NCBI GenBank assembly: GCA_902728285.1
Contig: CACVBU010001197.1
Coordinates: 9,140-73,139 of the forward strand
Length of the DNA: 64,000 nt
Origin: Clytia hemisphaerica
Lineage: Eukaryota > Cnidaria > Hydrozoa > Leptothecata > Clytiidae
Reading direction: 5' to 3'
In this document: piece by piece, positions 36,601 through 45,827 of the stretch
Position numbering within the stretch: the first letter of the stretch is position 1
How the letters are laid out: every line of letters starts with the position of its first letter
Program-made: the position numbers and the translations under genes
Notes under the pieces: generated by a model
The model's database searches: none
Seen by the model: only the letters and a program-made list of their open reading frames with translations
What the model was told of the DNA's origin: nothing

Positions 36601-39600
36601 GCGGATGTTGCCGTCAAAGCAGTTGTGATGTGCGAATAGACGGCTTGAAGGGTGCGAAAAAGAGTATCGTTGTTGTTTGGGGGGAACTTTTGCTTGATTG
36701 ATTTGAAAAGCCAACTTTGTACAACATTATCGAAAGAGCACTGAGATCGACAAATAACACCTTAGTAGGTTTTTTCATTTTTATCTGTAATTTTCTGTAA
36801 CCGTTTGGTGACAAAAATTCAATTGAAAGTTGTTTTTTTTTTTTTTTTTTTTTTTCTTTATTGAAACAAAAACACGTGTACACTACGAACATATATTACA
36901 AAACATTACTTAAACATAAAATATAGTCCCTCCCCCCGCTAGGAACTAACGTTATATCGCCAGAGGTACTAGACTATGTAAAAATAAATAAATAAGTAAA
37001 TAAAGAAAAAATCTTGGAGAAGGAAGCTACAATTGTTAGGTAAAAGCCTAAAATAAAGCACCGCTAAACCTTCCAGTTTCGTTAAGAAATTCAACAACAG
37101 AACAAAGAATAGATTTATTTAGATTTGAAGTCAAACTTTCATCCCCATATAATAAAAGCCGACAGAAAAAAGGAGGGTTAAGCGGCGGATGAAAAATAAT
37201 GCCTAGGGTCTGAAGTTTGTCGAACAAAGATTGTCTTGCATGGGAATATATAGAGCAGTGCAGAAGAAAGTGCTGAGTGTTTTCAACAGAGTTAGTTCGG
37301 CAACCACAGAAAGGGTCTAAAGTGTTGCGGAAGCCATGTCTAAATTTATGCTCGTTGAGATGGCTGAAACCGACCCGAAGTCGATTAAGAAAGATCACTC
37401 CTTGAATGTCAGGAACATGAGATTGCTTGGGTCTCAAAAATTCATAGATTGCTTTTTTGAAAGTTTATAATTGAAGGTAGATCTCGTATATTACCTCCCA
37501 GAACATTCCACTGAGATATGCAGTACGGAAAAAAAGTGTTACGGAAACGCTCAGTTCGTATATTAAGAGGATAAATAGGATTTCTTGTTCTAAGGCCACC
37601 TGGTGCTGTAAGTCTTACTGGCAGGTAGTTACGTAAATACGAAGGGGCTAAATTGTTAATAATTCCATAGAAGAATGTCATTCTTCTAGCAAAGCGCCTG
37701 TCAGCAAGACTTTCAAGACCAAGTTCTGAATATAGTTTTTCTTGAGACGTTCCACGAAAACAGCCTGTTATAGCTAAACAGGCATTATATTGAATAGATT
37801 CTTGAAAGTTCCTCTGTCTCTGCCTGAACAAAAGCTGTTGTTGATGTTGGTCGAGCAGGGTCTGGTCGTATCAGTCTTTCAATCTGTTGAGGATGGTAAT
37901 GATAAGAGTTTTACAAATTATTGTGCCGATTTCAAGTCCCGGTAAGCTCTGGGATCTGTTGGACTTCTTTTAGTACAGTGAGTCCAATTGGTGGGAATGT
38001 TACAGCTTTCCCAAATGGCACAGAAAGTTTTATGGATCTCATTCAACATATCTTCAGAGTTTACTGAGATTTTAGGAATTCAGGTGGAACATCTGTAGAA
38101 GCCTTCCCATTTTTCAAAGAAATCAAAACCTTCTCTTCGATAGTGGGTTGGTTGTGGTTTAGTTTGGAACCGTTAGTAACTTGAAGATTTTCGATGAGTT
38201 GTGGTACTTCCAGTAGTTCACCAGGAGCCTAATTTGGAGGACTAACGTTGAAATGTTAGTTGCATTGAAGTCTTCAGTAGCGATAAGTTAGTTCGGATGG
38301 GTTTTTTTGTGGTTGTGTTGCTTTTTGCAGGTATTTTTAAGGCCGGAGATTTTTTCTTCTCTTCATCGGTACCGTTACAGACTGTTGGTGAAAAACAACA
38401 TTCGCTACACGAAGGTTGAAGCCATGTCCTTTGAGATTGATTCTCATTACACGTGAATCAATAAAGCCTGGTGTGTCGATTTCGACAAATTTGATTATCT
38501 TTATCAATATTCCGACACCAGCTTCGCATTTCTGTTTGTACCCAAATTATCGTGTTCAATTAATTTACTTCCGACGCCTTTCCATCTGACTTCTTGGAGT
38601 AGAATGAATTGGAGGTCTGCTTTTGACCCCGGGGCGGTGCTAGGTTTGCGAGATAACGAGTCAAAGTTCAAAAATCGACCCTTAGAGTATACTATGCTTA
38701 GAGAGACTGAATTTCGAAAGTTTTGTCCATTTTTTATGTTTTTACCGCCATAGAGAGGCCATTTTCACAAAATTTCATCCAAAGTTGAAACTTTTGCTCA
38801 AAATTGCAAGAATTTATGGCCCTTCGAGGGAATCGATTTTTTATTTTTGTAATTTTGGAACCCTTACAGAAACTCAATTGCTTTTTAATGATTTTTGTAC
38901 CCGTATGGCTCGCACTTACCCGACACCAATTTTACCCCCCCCCCCCAAGCTTTTAAAATTCGATCGAATATATTTTTTGCCCCATCTTCATTTTCTTTTC
39001 CAGTGTGAATACCGTGAATTTTCTAATTTAACGCGTACTCTAATTTAACGCGTACCCTGTCATTAGCGAAAAATTGTAATTTTTCTTACTCTACTTCTCA
39101 ACGCGTAGCCGAAATTTTGCCAAATTAATTTAATTCTAATTATTACGCGTGGTAGTAGTGTATTTTATAAATATTTTCAAATTCGAGTTTTTGCACCGGC
39201 TCGACAGCACAATGTAAGCGTGTTATGCTCAGAATTACTGACAAATTAGTTTGGTGGTTCCAGCCGGGGTACACTATGTAATATATATTGTACAACCCTG
39301 ACTCAAATAAAAATTTTTACCTAACTTAGCGCTTCCAATTTAATTTGCTCCTAATTATTAACGCGTATTTGGCACGCCTGAATTTCGTAATTATTTCTTC
39401 TCTAATTTTTCATGCGTAGCGTCTAAAATAATTATTTATTGCCACGCGTTAAATTAGAAAATTTACGGCCAAAACTCCGTTTGCAGGATTGATGAAATTG
39501 TTGGAGTGTTTCTTTGTATTTTTTCGTCGTTGGCTCATTATTTGAAGGGAAAGGTTTGTGAAGAAGTAGAAGATTTGCGTTGAAAGGTGTGAAGGACAGC

Positions 39601-41145
39601 AAGGACTGTATATCTTCATTTTATTCTTAGGTAATCTTCACAAGTGGTATTATACACCAAAGAGTTGCGCCATTATGTATATCGACCCAAAGTATCACGA
39701 TACAATGCAGCCATCTTTAGTCTCTCATAATTGCTATGGTGATCTTCATGCTCGGTTCCGTAAACAAGGTACGCGTAACTATGCGGCACACATCACAGCT
39801 GGTTTTGCTGTAGAATACATGGAAAAGATTGGAGGAATTGTAAGTTCATTTTTCAAATCGCCCGATGATGGGTGAAGAATCTCTCGAAACGTAGCCAAAC
39901 GTAAATCTCGTGATCCAATCCAATATGAGCTTCCAATATTATTATTACTGGGTCGATAAACTCAAGCTTGTATTAGTTGGAAAATAACAAGAAATTCAGG
40001 ACTAATGAACAGTGAAAAATAATTAATCAAAACAAGCTTGCGGCATCAAGAATGGTCTTGATATGAGCAAACAAGATATCTTTTAACCCTTCGAGCATCT
40101 TCCCATTTTTTACAAGGGATTAAAACCTCAAGATTGGCAAGTGTTATCATTGAAATTTTGACAGACCAGTGGAAGATATAGATAATACGAGATGATTTGC
40201 AAAATTTTAGTTCGGTCACCTGTCTGGTTGGTATTTTACAGACCAGAAAGTGAACTTGACCAAAATCGTGTATTGAGTGACTGACTGACTCGATTTGACT
40301 GAAATTTGTGCCTGAAGGCTGATTTGTCAAATAAAAAGACAAGTAACAGAAAAAATTCGTCTCCCTGAGTATTAAGCACTTGGCAGACCGGTCTGTAAAA
40401 TACAAATTGGCCAGCTAACGGACCTCGGGAACTACTGGAGCTTTTTTTACCCGAAATGATCACTTGCAGCATAATAGCTCATCCGATTTTGTTGAAATTT
40501 TGGCTGCAAAAAAAGTTAGAGGGGGGTCTTATTTTCGGTAATTTCAAAGAATAATGACGTCATCAGGTGGCAATGGCTTATCAATGATGTCAAAATTTTA
40601 ACCAAAGATGCCAATTCATATTTGGACACTTGCAAACTTAGAAGTCAATTGGATAAATGTTTCAAAATTTATCAACTCCCCCCCCCCCCTCCAAAGATGC
40701 TCAAAGGGTTAACAGTTTAGATATGAATTTAAATTTCAAAGTCGTTTTTACCTGTTTTAACTATCTTTAAAAGATAGATGTCCTTAAATCTTTTTAGGGT
40801 TTTCTACAAAGTTACATTACGCCACTCGTCGAATTTGCAGTCGAACTCTTCACCCGGACATGGAATACTACGGAACTGGAAATCCCGGACAACATGAAAG
40901 CTCCGTACATGCGAATCGTTTTCTTACCGGACATCTTCAATGAAGTTTACGGAACAACCCAAAAAGACGGCGACCAACTTGTTGTTGATTTGATTGAGCG
41001 TGATAATGTAGTTATGATCATAACGGTGGTCGGAGGACGTCTCGCCACTCGCGTCTCAGGACAAATTTTCTCCACAAAATCAGAATACGTTTATGTGGCT
41101 AATTTTATTAAAACACGTGCTCAAGAACTTGAAAAACGTCAATAA
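27321..41145 (+). CDS. Class V PLP-dependent aminotransferase (isopenicillin-N-epimerase / cysteine-desulfurase-like), six exons
   Basis: Six exons (27321-27677, 28027-28162, 33211-33383, 34511-34724, 39631-39839, 40798-41145) join to 1437 nt, 478 residues plus stop, with consistent phases and GT-AG introns. Landmarks: NYGSYGTVP (~res 96-104), substrate/PLP-site segment; DNITEG (~160); DHITSASAVVLP (243-254); PLP-ring-contacting D272 and H275 in DGAHAPGQ; Schiff-base K298 in GNLHKW; QGTRNY phosphate-loop-like motif in exon 5. This is fold-type I, class V. Related proteins include isopenicillin N epimerase, hercynylcysteine lyase and cysteine desulfurase-like proteins, so the substrate is not determinable here. 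The ATG at 27321 is chosen because the frame is open and no better upstream start is visible. It leaves ~85 residues ahead of the fold, with a hydrophobic stretch near 28-50. Five introns, the longest ~5 kb, are filled with mobile elements. Confidence 0.9.
27700..27782 (-). mobile_element. R1 end fragment beside aminotransferase exon 1
   Basis: AACAGACGAACGAATAGG then GGACCTCTGGGGTAGGTCC and an A-run: a degenerate copy of the R1 hairpin end, 25 bp after exon 1. Confidence 0.5.
28027..28162 (+). CDS. Class V aminotransferase exon 2
   Basis: Acceptor cctcag. Encodes KEMEAGPDKFFRTVLNNKYA then SLQRVALNVGCDVENLVFVD and NITE, the family 'A-x-x-x-G-x-x-x-E-N-x-V-F-x-x-N-x-T-x-G' block. Ends with one base of a Gly codon; donor gttttat. 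Confidence 0.88.
28533..28814. mobile_element. hAT-like non-autonomous element, copy 2, 8-bp target duplication
   Basis: Same ends as 19353-20134; AAAGAAAC at 28525-28532 and 28815-28822. Internal deletion leaves 282 bp. Lies in aminotransferase intron 2. Confidence 0.75.
29510..29600 (+). repeat. GGGAACCCTAA motif array
   Basis: GGGAACC/GAACCCTAA recurs six times in 90 bp. Confidence 0.45.
29936..30266. mobile_element. TA-flanked MITE with iterated AATTTAATTTGGCGG
   Basis: TA-CCTTAAAGGAAGAAATTTTG ... AAATTTCTTTCTTGAAGG-TA. TTTGGCGGGAATTTAATTTG recurs throughout. Confidence 0.6.
31261..31934. mobile_element. Second fold-back element, ~275-bp close arms
   Basis: GTGGGGTCGT ... ACGACCACAC between TA dinucleotides. 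Arms 31287-31562 and 31627-31905 are close reverse complements around a ~64-base centre. Same plan as 7948-8675, unrelated sequence. In aminotransferase intron 2. Confidence 0.72.
32062..32454. mobile_element. Inverted-repeat element with iterated TATTAAATTTCGCG
   Basis: CTTTATTGGTATTAAATTTC at the left, complement of CTTATTGGTACTTAATTTCG at the right. TATTAAATTTCGC or close variants occur six times. Confidence 0.5.
33211..33383 (+). CDS. Class V aminotransferase exon 3
   Basis: Pyrimidine tract and caacag acceptor. Two bases complete the Gly codon, then ISCTLRSFLSDFGDDDGVLC, TNLAYSAVLKSI and LDFNFPIRTEDE. GD-x-VL-x-TNL-x-Y-x-AV is family-typical. Donor read as GAG|gttggt because it alone keeps the next exon open; a gtgaaa 6 bases later would shift the frame. 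Confidence 0.86.
33747..34354 (+). repeat. 13-copy 47-bp minisatellite
   Basis: Unit starts AAGGGTATGCTTGGACAACT; copies begin every 47 bp from 33747 to 34311. Only one or two substitutions were seen (second and seventh copies), so expansion is recent. It lies in aminotransferase intron 3. Confidence 0.95.
34358..34384 (+). repeat. (CA)n microsatellite
   Basis: CACGCACACACACACACAC run directly after the 47-bp minisatellite. Confidence 0.85.
34511..34724 (+). CDS. Class V aminotransferase exon 4 (PLP-binding Asp/His)
   Basis: Acceptor ttgcag. Encodes IKMVIFDHITSASAVVLPIK and VVSVVDGAHAPGQ, with D272 and H275 as expected PLP contacts, then YGVDVYI and one base of Gly. Donor gtaggt. A 13-copy minisatellite ends about 160 bp upstream. 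Confidence 0.92.
35142..35660 (+). mobile_element. R1 repeat, two tandem heads
   Basis: GGACCTACTTCGGAGGTCC at 35142 and GACCTACCCCGGTGGGGTAG at 35362, each followed by TTAACC and a TTCG tract, then CTGTTACCAGCTTT. The second head continues into the CGGAGCCCAATTTTCG body and fades near 35660. Confidence 0.6.
35173..35326 (+). repeat. (TTCG)n microsatellite
   Basis: About 30 uninterrupted TTCG units (35173-35292), then alternating TTCG/TCCG to 35326. A shorter TTCG run follows the second R1 head at ~35407-35445. The 85-codon FVRS ORF is only this repeat. Confidence 0.9.
35770..36822 (-). pseudogene. RTE-like retroelement remnant, RT palm to C-terminus (3' part)
   Basis: Continuation of the element at 37811-38650. 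Pieces in order: KPTKVLFVDLS (FVDF-like RT motif A, ~36770), RFGLHINIKKTKTKIFN (~36350), DEPTTGDAEIDLRM (~36190) and MQKINSVCGLVLRKLVRNG (~36030), ending near 35770. All are features of RTE-clade RT tails. Multiple frameshifts make it an old, dead copy. Confidence 0.65.
36832..37801 (-). mobile_element. 5'-truncated non-LTR retrotransposon with poly-A tail inserted in an RTE-like element
   Basis: On the minus strand it runs from 37801 to a 3' poly-A tract (plus-strand T run ending near 36855), with AATAAA immediately before the tail. The 9-bp repeats TTGAAAGTT at 36823-36831 and 37802-37810 flank it as target duplication. Removing it restores an open reading frame across the host RTE-like element. 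It is truncated to the RT C-terminal region. Confidence 0.75.
37048..37801 (-). pseudogene. Jockey/CR1-like RT C-terminal region, one frameshift
   Basis: Two abutting open stretches: 37801-37442 (SIQYNACLAITGCFRGTSQE, then LYSELGLESLADRR, IRTERFRNTFFPY, WNVLG) and 37437-37048 (LRVGFSHLNEHKFRHGF, FCGCRTNSVENTQHFLLHC). These are the typical tail of jockey/CR1-type reverse transcriptases, including the C-x-C...H...C knuckle-like end. A single-base slip in an A-run near 37455-37462 separates them; reading FKKAIYEFLRPKQSH across it rejoins the frame. Confidence 0.8.
37811..38650 (-). pseudogene. RTE-like retroelement remnant, endonuclease and RT start (5' part)
   Basis: Minus-strand translation near 38640-38530 gives LQFILLQEVRWKGVGSKLIE, the LQE-x-RWKG motif of RTE-type AP endonucleases. 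Near 37930-37890 it gives ICKTLIITILNRLKD, an RT segment. The frame is broken by several stops. Continues past the nested insertion at 36832-37801. Confidence 0.65.
39012..39468. mobile_element. Inverted-repeat element with iterated AATTTAACGCGTA
   Basis: CCGTGAATTTTCTAATTTAA faces TTAAATTAGAAAATTTACGG. ACGCGTA and variants occur seven or more times. In aminotransferase intron 4. Confidence 0.6.
39631..39839 (+). CDS. Class V aminotransferase exon 5 (PLP lysine)
   Basis: Acceptor tcttag. The split Gly codon plus NLHKWYYTPKSCAIMYID gives the GN-x-HKW motif, whose Lys (K298) forms the internal aldimine. Also contains FRKQGTRNYAAHITAGFAVE. Ends in phase 0 at gtaagt. Confidence 0.93.
40798..41145 (+). 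CDS. Class V aminotransferase exon 6 and stop
   Basis: Acceptor ttttag. 115 codons then TAA: GFLQSYITPLVEFAVELFTR, then APYMRIVFLPDIF and a C-terminal TRVSGQIFSTKSEYVYVA. MR-V-LP and R-S-x-x-YN-like ends are typical of the family's small domain. No AATAAA was seen before the Penelope-like insertion at 41376. Confidence 0.91.
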   Translation, partial: GFLQSYITPLVEFAVELFTRTWNTTELEIPDNMKAPYMRIVFLPDIFNEVYGTTQKDGDQLVVDLIERDNVVMIITVVGGRLATRVSGQIFSTKSEYVYVANFIKTRAQELEKRQ

Positions 41146-41360
41146 GTTTGTTTGAATGGTGACTTAGTTATATCAAGGCTGCACTTCTTTTCCCTAAGCA
41201 ACGAATTTTTTATCCTCACCTTCCCAACGGAAGGAGGGGACATTGCGGCTCGAGACTTTCGGCTCGTGAATCGAACTTTCTAACTTGTCTCTTTTTCTCG
41301 AACTCTTTCTAGCCGTCATATTCAAAAAAAAAATTTTAAACATATTTAATTTTTTTTACA

Positions 41361-41375
41361 TAATGATATGATGTA
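41361..41375. repeat. Left target-site duplication of Penelope-like insertion
   Basis: TAATGATATGATGTA, identical to 42841-42855; the two copies bracket the inverted-arm element. Confidence 0.75.
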
Positions 41376-42840
41376 AATATGTATTTTCCAAAAATCAAAA
41401 TGTTAAAAACATAACTAAAAGTTTCATGCACTTACGTACAATCATCAGATGTGACTAAAAACAGTGTTGAAAAGAAATTTATGTACAAGAAAAAAATTCT
41501 GATTCATTAAAAAGTGATTAAAACATGTGATGGGTAATTATTAAAAGATCGTTAAAAGATAAAAAAGACAAAGGTAAAACTGTAAAATTCTCAAGGGTCT
41601 GGTGGGACATCTTTGAAGTTTTTTAATAAATACTTTGCCGCATGACGACACGTAGAAATTAATTCAGATCGTTTATTTAATAGTTTTTCCTTTGACGAAA
41701 TAATGTGGTACTTTTCCGTAAGGCATAGGTCACATGATTTGCTTCCATTTTTGTACGGTTGGGCGTGGTCGATAACTTTCCACTTCAGAATTGGTTCGAT
41801 GTTCTTATTCTGTAGAGACCATACATATTTTGAGAGCTCCGTGGAATTTGACTTGTCTTCGTGACGAAAAGTGTGTTTGTGTTGGTACCATCTTGTTTTG
41901 AACGTGTTTTCCGTCAAACCAATATACTGAACCCCTTCGTCATTTTCTGATTTTTTGACCGTACATTGGTAAATCAATTTGCTCTTTTGACAGTTACCGT
42001 CAAGTGGGCATGATGCTTTTTTGCGGCAATTACACATTTTTTCTTGAAGAGGTTGTGGTTTTACTGAAAGCACTTTCTTGTTGTGGCCGGTTATGATTCT
42101 TGCGACGTTAGGTAGACAACTATAACTCACTTTCACATTATTGCGATTGAACAATTTATGTAGTCGATGGTGTTTTGGAAAGTTTTTGTCGAGTATTTTG
42201 AGAAATCGCTTTGCTATGTCCGTTCGAACGTTAATGCTGTAGGGAGGGTTGAACCATATGATATTTCTCCGTCTTTGTCTTTTAGGTCGTTCGGCTTTTT
42301 TGTTGAATTTGATTTTCGACTTGTAACCACTGTTGCTCAAAGCATCATTGTAGAAGGGTGCAGCACGTTTGAAGATCTTTTCGTTCGACGATATGGTGCT
42401 GATACGATCTGCGATCATTTCAGGTATCCGTTTTATAATGTTTGGTGGGTGGTTTGAGTTGACGTGAACATATACTGGTTGACTGTTTGGCTTTGAGTAA
42501 GGTTCGTATGTGCCGTTATTGAGGTTTAGGGTGAGATCTAGGGAGATGTCCCACCAGACCCTTGAGAATTTTACAGTTTTACTACCTTTGTCTTTTTTAT
42601 CTTTTAACGATCTTTTAATAATTACCCATCACATGTTTTAATCACTTTTTAATGAATCAGAATTTTTTTCTTGTACATAAATTTCTTTTCAACACTGTTT
42701 TTAGTCACATCTGATGATTGTACGTAAGTGCATGAAACTTTTAGTTATGTTTTTAACATTTTGATTTTTGGAAAATACATATTTATGAAGCACTACAACT
42801 GTATTGTGCACTCTTTGGATGTTTGCTACGCATTATTCAT
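41376..42840 (-). mobile_element. Penelope-like retroelement fragment with inverted arms, 15-bp target duplication
   Basis: The unit is bounded by direct repeats TAATGATATGATGTA at 41361-41375 and 42841-42855. Its left 237 bp (41376-41612) are nearly the reverse complement of 42544-42785. Both arms contain the tail of the ORF plus 3' untranslated sequence. The central part is the C-terminal coding region on the minus strand. Tail-to-tail inverted copies and terminal repeats of this kind are known in Penelope-like elements. The RT core is absent. Confidence 0.8.
41591..42547 (-). pseudogene. Penelope-like RT C-terminus plus GIY-YIG endonuclease fragment
   Basis: Open from the inverted-arm junction (SLDLTLNLNN near 42540) through NSNHPPNIIKRIPEMIADRI to the stop at 41591, about 318 residues. 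Counting from the Met at 42418: IIWFNPPYSINV at 53-64; a Cys cluster C129/C131/C137/C143; GIY-YIG-like LIYQCTV with QYIGLTE at 164-170; R176, E194 as the likely metal-binding Glu; CDLC at 229-232. This matches the endonuclease half of EN+ Penelope-like retroelements. Only the 3' end of the element is present, so it is non-functional alone. No frameshift is seen, which suggests recent insertion. Confidence 0.8.
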
Positions 42841-42855
42841 TAATGATATGATGTA
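42841..42855. repeat. Right target-site duplication of Penelope-like insertion
   Basis: Exact 15-bp copy of 41361-41375. Confidence 0.75.
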
Positions 42856-42916
42856 CAAAAATTGAGAATCTGCTAAGAATATCACCTTCAAGAAATTAGG
42901 CAACTGAACCTACAAA

Positions 42917-43179
42917 GGGCTCTTCCAGAAAAAAAATTGTACATGGGGGGTGGGGGATATTTTTCCGGGGGATAGCAAAAAATCATCAAAATTTGCGTTG
43001 TCCGGGGGTAAATTTGCTCTGTGCATGGGTAATTTGGGGTGTTCGGGGGGTCAGCAGATGCTTGTCCGGGGGGTAAAACCTATTGTCCGGGGGGCCAAAA
43101 GTCACCGTGTTCGGGGGGTAAATCACTAAAAATTGTTATATCCTCCACCCCCATGTACAATTTTTTTCTGCTAGAGCCC
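42917..43179. mobile_element. Inverted-repeat element with iterated GTCCGGGGGGTAAA
   Basis: GGGCTCTTCCAGAAAAAAAA faces the complement of GGGCTCTAGCAGAAAAAAA. TTGTACATGGGGG is shared inside each end. GTCCGGGGGG/GTTCGGGGGG recurs five times. Confidence 0.6.
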
Positions 43180-43904
43180 AAATGCCATTTTTTAGCATTT
43201 TAACCTACAAATTACCCTCCCCCAGTAATGCTCAAAACATTCACAAAAATACCATTTTTTGTAACATTCACAAAAAATACCATTTTTTGCTTCGTGCATG
43301 TATTGCCACAGGAAAACATCATAAAATCCCAGAGCCGAGATGAGGACATTTCGTTACCGGGAATCCGTTAATTCCAGGTGGGTAGAAAAACTTTGCATGA
43401 AAATTTTAACTCCGTCCATGATGTTAAATTTAGATGCATTCGAATCCTAACTTAAGGAATACCGTTAGAATGGGATGAGTTAAGAATATCTATGATGAAA
43501 TTGAAAAACACCATTCTAATAAAAATCACAACATTGTTCCCCTATTTTCTCGATAAAAAATACATTTTTGGTAGAAATTTTCATTCCTGAAAATTATTCA
43601 ATGTACATAATATACTTTTAGTTTTCATTTTAGCCTTAGTTTCACTTTGTAATATTTTTTTTAGTTTTTTAGAGAAAATTATCACAATTATGCAATAGTA
43701 AAGTAGGAGAAAAAAACGATAAAAATGAGAAATATTTGTGAAAGGATTGTTTGTTCGAGAAAAGAAAATTAAAAGTGCGTAGACAAGTTTTGACAATAAA
43801 ATTACCTCAACAGAAAATAAATTGATTTAGTTGTTGTACGGGCCCGACCGACCGTAAAATTTCAAAAATGGAAATAAAAAATAAACAGTTTTGTTGCTGC
43901 AACG

Positions 43905-44315
43905 TCAGGTTATTTGTAGAATGACGTGGATCCAACACCGTCCGCGCGGAATGGCTATTTCCGAGTCAGGTTGAGAATTTTCCGGGAAAAAACCTAGATC
44001 AGCGAAAACAACCTAACGTGGATATAGCGACCTTGTGTGGATCATGTTATATCCACGTCAGGTGTAATACGACGATAGTATAGGAACCTGACGTGGATAA
44101 AACATGATCCTCACATTGTCGCTATTTCCAAGTCAGGTTCCAATACTACGTATTACACCTGACGTTGAACATATTACATCCACGTCAGGTGTAATAGAAT
44201 AGTAAAATAGCCTAAAGTGGATTAGTGCGCGCGGCACTATGTTATATCCACGTCAGGTGTAATACGACAGTATTGGAATCTGACTGAAATTAGCGACACT
44301 GTGTGGATCATGTTC
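43905..44315. repeat. ACGTCAGGT motif array
   Basis: Six exact and several degenerate ACGTCAGGT on both strands; TATATCCACGTCAGGTGTAA is repeated at ~44048 and ~44244. No terminal inverted repeats were found. Confidence 0.6.
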
Positions 44316-44500
44316 TTAGTTCATGAATTCGATCTTTTTGTGGCTTTTTTTTCTATTTCGCATTTTTGTCAAGATGTATAGTTTTGCTGCCTTTCTAGGA
44401 GTTAATGTTAATGTATATATTCTTTAAAGTCGAAAAATGTGTACAAATCTGTACTAGCTTTAAAGCTAATAGAGTTCGACTGCCTATTTTATAAAATGAA

Positions 44501-45354
44501 TCATTCATCATCCTCTGTTAATGCCCAATCGCTGACTATTTCTTCTGTAGAGTATTTTGGCTTATAATTTGAAGATATTTTTGTTTGGTTTTGTAATTTT
44601 TTAACGATGCGTAGTTTTGTTCTTGGGCTTCCTCTTACGCGCCAGTTGAATCTTTTATTGTTATTGTTTTTATTGAGTTTCTTTGCTTATGTTCGTGCAT
44701 ATCCTTTATCTTTTTCCGTTCGTTGATTGTGAAATCTTCCGTTATACTTATCTGCCTCGTTTCTTTCAGCATGTGTAAATTCTTCATGACAAGATCTTTG
44801 TCATGTTGACTTTGCAGGGTAACTTTAAGAGGACGGCAATTCGTTGTTTTTCTGTCTCCTGCTAATCTGTGGTGAGTAACATTGATTTCTGAAACGTTGA
44901 TGTCATCAGATGATTCTAGGAGTTCTCGGAACCGAAATATGTCATATTTTTCCCATTTTCTTCTTCTTCCTTATCTGAGCCTGAATATTCGAAACCCGTG
45001 AACGATCATATTCAGTTTTTTTAGATTCTATGTCTCTCTTTTCACTTTCTTCCTTCCGTTTTTGTTCTTCGGTTGATCTTAAGTCTTCTTTTTGCTTCTT
45101 GGTAATCTCGACGTATGTTTTCTTTTTGTTGTTTCCGGCATTATTTCTGATGTGTGCTTTATTTCCTGAACTGATCTTTTACATTTTTTGCATGTTAAGC
45201 GATCCAGGTCTTCGTCTTCAGTACATCTTGACGGCGTGCAAGCTTGAGATGGCGAGGCTGCTTCGAAAGGCTGATCTTTATCTATTTTGATGTTATTTTC
45301 ATGAATTTTGATATTTTTTTTTGTTTTCAGCCATTTTTTCGAAGAGCGTTGCAA
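44501..45354 (-). pseudogene. Retrotransposon ORF1 (RRM/gag-like) remnant, frameshifted
   Basis: Minus-strand pieces in different frames: 45354-45079, with DEDLDRLTCKKCKRS (Cys-rich); ~45110-44950, a charged coiled-coil-like stretch (KKQKEDLRSTEEQKRKEESE); ~44940-44640, RPLKVTLQSQHDKDLVMKNL and ISITEDFTINERKKIKDMHE; ~44640-44501, RVRGSPRTKLRIVKK ending STEEIVSDWALTEDDE-stop. Order and motifs fit the RNA-binding ORF1 of non-LTR elements (RPL-K-V, 'ITEDFT-x-x-ER', 'WRVRG-P-R'). No adjoining ORF2 is seen. Confidence 0.6.
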
Positions 45355-45593
45355 AAGCGTCTTATCTAGTTGACGTCAAATAAAAAGACACTCGGGAGTT
45401 TTTTTATAGTGAAATTCTACTTTTATTGTTATTTTTTCGCCGACCGATCGACCATCTTTCTTGGGAAGCTTGTCCGGTGAAACAACAAATTAAATTGGCC
45501 TCGCCTGATATTCCCAAAGTAACATAAGAAAATCAAGTTTCTCGACCTTTAGTTTTCATCAGATTGTAATCAGACAACAGCAACACGCTTTTT

Positions 45594-45827
45594 TTATAGA
45601 ATATCTCCTATAATATAAGAATGTCAGGGTGAAAAATGGCCACATCGTAAGAATATCCTCTAAGAAGTTGAAAGTTTTACAGACTTTGATAAGAATACAG
45701 TTATTTTGTATTTGCTCATATTGATCATTTCTCGTTTTTGTTTAAAAGTCAATACGATCCAAATATTTCACCCTCAATTTCGGCAATTTCTTTATTACCC
45801 CAATCCAAAGTTATAGAAAAAAGCGTG
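45594..45827. mobile_element. MITE, CACGCTTTTT family, copy 2
   Basis: CACGCTTTTTTTATAGAATA ... TTATAGAAAAAAGCGTG-TA, with CAGGGTGAA and TTCACCCTCAA inside as in copy 1. Confidence 0.6.

Noticed and set aside
41591-42418. The GIY-YIG ORF as a host DNA-repair nuclease (SLX1-like)
   Set aside because: The upstream frame carries RT-tail sequence, and the unit has target duplications and inverted arms, so it is a retroelement.
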